Of a stretch of 8,256 nucleotides of DNA, positions 6,644-8,256 are shown one piece after another. Origin of the DNA: Lentimicrobiaceae bacterium (lineage in GTDB: Bacteria; Bacteroidota; Bacteroidia; Bacteroidales; SKPS01); assembly GCA_007119395.1 (NCBI GenBank), contig SKPS01000054.1, forward strand, positions 1-8,256, given 5' to 3'. The notes under the pieces were generated by a model, which was not told the DNA's origin, did no database searches, and worked only from the letters and a program-made list of their open reading frames with translations. Positions within the stretch are counted from its first letter, which is position 1. The number at the start of each line of letters is the position of its first letter. The translations under genes were made by a program, and so were the position numbers.

Positions 6644-7567
6644 TCACTTTTTAACCTTGTCAACCAGTTGCTTCAAGGGGAAGGGGAGTCTGTTGAACCG
6701 GTAAAACCAATAGTGTTCCGGTGTCGCTCCGAAGGATCCGTAAAACCTGGCAAGGCCCGGCTGCATAGAGCCTTCGAAATCGAGCACGAGGTGGTTTCCC
6801 GCAAACTCTTTGATCACATGATCGATCAGCACAGGCATGGCACCTGTTTCACGCCCCTGCTCTGATAAACCTGAGAAGAGAAAAATGATCCTGTGGTGAT
6901 CAAACAAAAACAGCCCGCCTGCAATCAGTTCATTGGTTTGGTTATAGGTTCCATAAGGGATCCCCATACCCCGGTGGATCGCCTCGTTGAAAAGTCGCCG
7001 CAATCGAAAATAGTTGGGGTCATGCCTGTTCTCAAGATCCTTTCCCCGGTTGGCCTTGAACATGTTGGTGATCTGCACCAGATCAGCATGTGCAGACACT
7101 TGTAGTTTTAACTCCTCTCCACGCTTCAGGTTTCTTTTCAGGTTGTTTGAATACCCCTCTCTGAGGAGCTCATAACGCGGTGAAAGATCCAGCATATAGT
7201 TGTTGAATGCCCTCACTTCATTGTCTTGAGGGAAGGCGGGTGTATTTAAAAAGATCTCGGCAAACGAGAATCTTTTTGGAATGGCCTCCAATACTTCGTC
7301 AACCAGTGATGCCGACATGGGGATGCAGCTGAACAATCCCAGTTGTTGTGCATACGGTGGTTGGTAGAGGTACCTGATGCCGTAACGCCTCTTCCAAGGC
7401 AAAGGGAGTACCGCAGCGTAATTGCCAACTACCATGGCGTCCCAGTCATCGCAGACCAGGTCAAGATACCACGAGAAGCCGTATATCAATGGGTTGGTGG
7501 CATTCTTCACACACTCATCCCATCGTTTTTTGTTGATTTCCTGATGTTTAAGATAGCGTATTTCCAT
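6644..7567 (-). CDS. GNAT/FemAB-like acyltransferase
   Basis: This 307-aa protein resembles the GNAT-fold, FemAB-related acyltransferases (Acetyltransf_6/BioF2-like) found in envelope and exopolysaccharide loci. The N-terminal half has YGFSWYLDLV (29-38) and the WKRRYGIRYLYQPPYAQQLGLF block (58-79). The C-terminal half has a basic NNLKRNLKRG (141-150), the acceptor strand ELIAGGLFLF (213-222), FLFSGLSEQGRETGA (229-243, a probable cofactor or tRNA/CoA-facing region), and LDFEGSMQPGLARFYGSFGA (262-281), the most family-like segment. No signal peptide or membrane helix is evident. The likely reaction is transfer of an acyl or aminoacyl group to an amine, for example on a polysaccharide or peptidoglycan precursor, but the substrate is inferred only from context. 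It begins 27 bp after the polysaccharide deacetylase gene on the same strand. No Shine-Dalgarno is seen. Confidence 0.75.
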   Translation of the reverse strand: MEIRYLKHQEINKKRWDECVKNATNPLIYGFSWYLDLVCDDWDAMVVGNYAAVLPLPWKRRYGIRYLYQPPYAQQLGLFSCIPMSASLVDEVLEAIPKRFSFAEIFLNTPAFPQDNEVRAFNNYMLDLSPRYELLREGYSNNLKRNLKRGEELKLQVSAHADLVQITNMFKANRGKDLENRHDPNYFRLRRLFNEAIHRGMGIPYGTYNQTNELIAGGLFLFDHHRIIFLFSGLSEQGRETGAMPVLIDHVIKEFAGNHLVLDFEGSMQPGLARFYGSFGATPEHYWFYRFNRLPFPLKQLVDKVKK

Positions 7568-7594
7568 AGTGATATCAGTTGATAGCAGATAATA

Positions 7595-8254
7595 TTATGG
7601 TGTGATGTTTTGGGATTGATTGAAGTGGGTACAGCATTGCACAAGGTGTTTGTACACGTTGGTCCATCCCTTCCACCTGGCTGATGCGTCAAGGCTTTCG
7701 TTGTGCCAGAGGCTGATGAATACTCCGTGGTGTTCTTTCACTGTTTGGGCCAGTTTGGAGATCAGTGATTGGGCTTCGTCCGGCTCCAGCCTGAGGTAGT
7801 CGCGCAAGGTGCCATCCATGATGGTCACCGGGTAGACCATCATTGGGGTTTCTTTTTCTTCAGACAGGTCGTAAAAACGGAAGGGGATTGCGGTGCCGGC
7901 TCTGAATCCGGGTTGTTCAGCGAACCCCATGGAATACTCCTCTGTGATTCCTGTGGCCACAAGCTCCTGGTATGTGCCGGGAAGGCGGAACCTCAGGAAA
8001 TGTTGTCGGCTGCGCACCACTGGCTCCCCGGTAACAGACAGGAAGTGTCGTATCTCTTCCCGTAGCCTTTCAGGATGGTCAGACGTTTCGTAAGAGGGAT
8101 GGATCCCGACGGGGTAGGTTCCCTTCAGTTGCCTGATCAAACCCATGTATGCCCTGTTGTTTGGATGGGGGTTCTTGTTGTAACGATTGTATCGGCCCAT
8201 CAGAAAAAACAGGATGGGCTGCTCTTTGCCGGCATGGAGCGTTTCAAGTTGGTC
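7595..8254 (-). CDS. Polysaccharide deacetylase family protein, C-terminal part (5' end beyond window)
   Basis: Only the last 219 residues are visible. The frame is open to the window edge, so the ATG at 8200 is internal, not the start: residues upstream of it (LETLHAGKEQPILFFLMGRYNRYNKN) continue the fold. Counting from that ATG, VGIHPSYE (31-38) is the metal-binding HxxHP/S-like motif; RSRQHFLRFRLPGTYQ (63-78) and YSMGFAEQPGFRAGTAIPF (89-107) form the middle of the NodB barrel, with GFRAGT corresponding to the conserved RxGT/RxPxG motif; and FISLWHNESL (161-170) supplies the late His motif. The first NodB motif (T/SFDDD) should lie in the missing N-terminus. It resembles the Bacteroidota type with an extra N-terminal domain, acting on N- or O-acetyl groups of envelope or exopolysaccharide. 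The acyltransferase gene follows 27 bp downstream. Confidence 0.8.
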   Translation of the reverse strand, partial: DQLETLHAGKEQPILFFLMGRYNRYNKNPHPNNRAYMGLIRQLKGTYPVGIHPSYETSDHPERLREEIRHFLSVTGEPVVRSRQHFLRFRLPGTYQELVATGITEEYSMGFAEQPGFRAGTAIPFRFYDLSEEKETPMMVYPVTIMDGTLRDYLRLEPDEAQSLISKLAQTVKEHHGVFISLWHNESLDASARWKGWTNVYKHLVQCCTHFNQSQNITP

Positions 8255-8256
8255 GA

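Noticed and set aside
6262..6663. A 133-codon minus-strand frame opposite the end of lptG
   Set aside because: It is antisense to conserved LptG helices and has no domain or start signal; treated as a shadow.
7589..7598. Palindrome ATAATATTAT between the deacetylase and acyltransferase genes
   Set aside because: It is short, AT-only and overlaps the stop codon. There is no adjacent T run and no second copy, so it is not supported as an operator or terminator.

Overview
The window looks like chromosomal DNA from a member of the Bacteroidota, most likely Bacteroidales. The evidence is a tgt gene directly followed by a YjgP/YjgQ-type LptG gene, a Tgt whose C-terminal zinc-site region departs from the E. 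coli pattern, a Bacteroidota-style TAnnTTTG element just ahead of tgt, few Shine-Dalgarno sequences, and very tight gene packing. Genus cannot be set from the sequence alone. There are eight protein genes. Two are cut by the window edges. I see no RNA gene, insertion sequence, phage gene or CRISPR array, and no gene-free stretch longer than about 105 bases.

Layout. (1) Positions 3-2511, plus strand: a three-gene overlapping operon of a CPBP (Rce1-like) membrane protein, an extended SDR (NAD-dependent epimerase/dehydratase or 3-beta-HSD/dihydroflavonol-reductase type) and a classical SDR. (2) Positions 2551-4319, minus strand: a membrane GT2 glycosyltransferase followed, with a short overlap, by an ECF-type sigma factor. 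(3) Positions 4320-4423: a divergent promoter region. (4) Positions 4424-6630, plus strand: tgt (tRNA-guanine transglycosylase, queuosine pathway) and lptG (LPS export permease), coupled through a TGATG junction. (5) Positions 6644-8256, minus strand: a GNAT/FemAB-like acyltransferase preceded by the C-terminal part of a polysaccharide deacetylase that runs off the right edge.

How they fit together. Much of the window concerns the cell envelope: LPS export (lptG), membrane glycosyl transfer (GT2), polysaccharide deacetylation paired with a FemAB-like transferase, and a membrane CPBP protein. Tgt is tRNA housekeeping and the sigma factor is regulatory. The two SDR enzymes probably act in one small reductive pathway whose substrate is not visible here.

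The observations most worth a second look are three. The Tgt protein lacks all three zinc-binding cysteines. Arginine codon choice switches abruptly partway through tgt (no AGA/CGA in the first 13 Arg codons, 11 of the last 12). The CPBP protein has altered catalytic motifs. I found no clear evidence of an entirely new system; most of the window is ordinary core-genome content.
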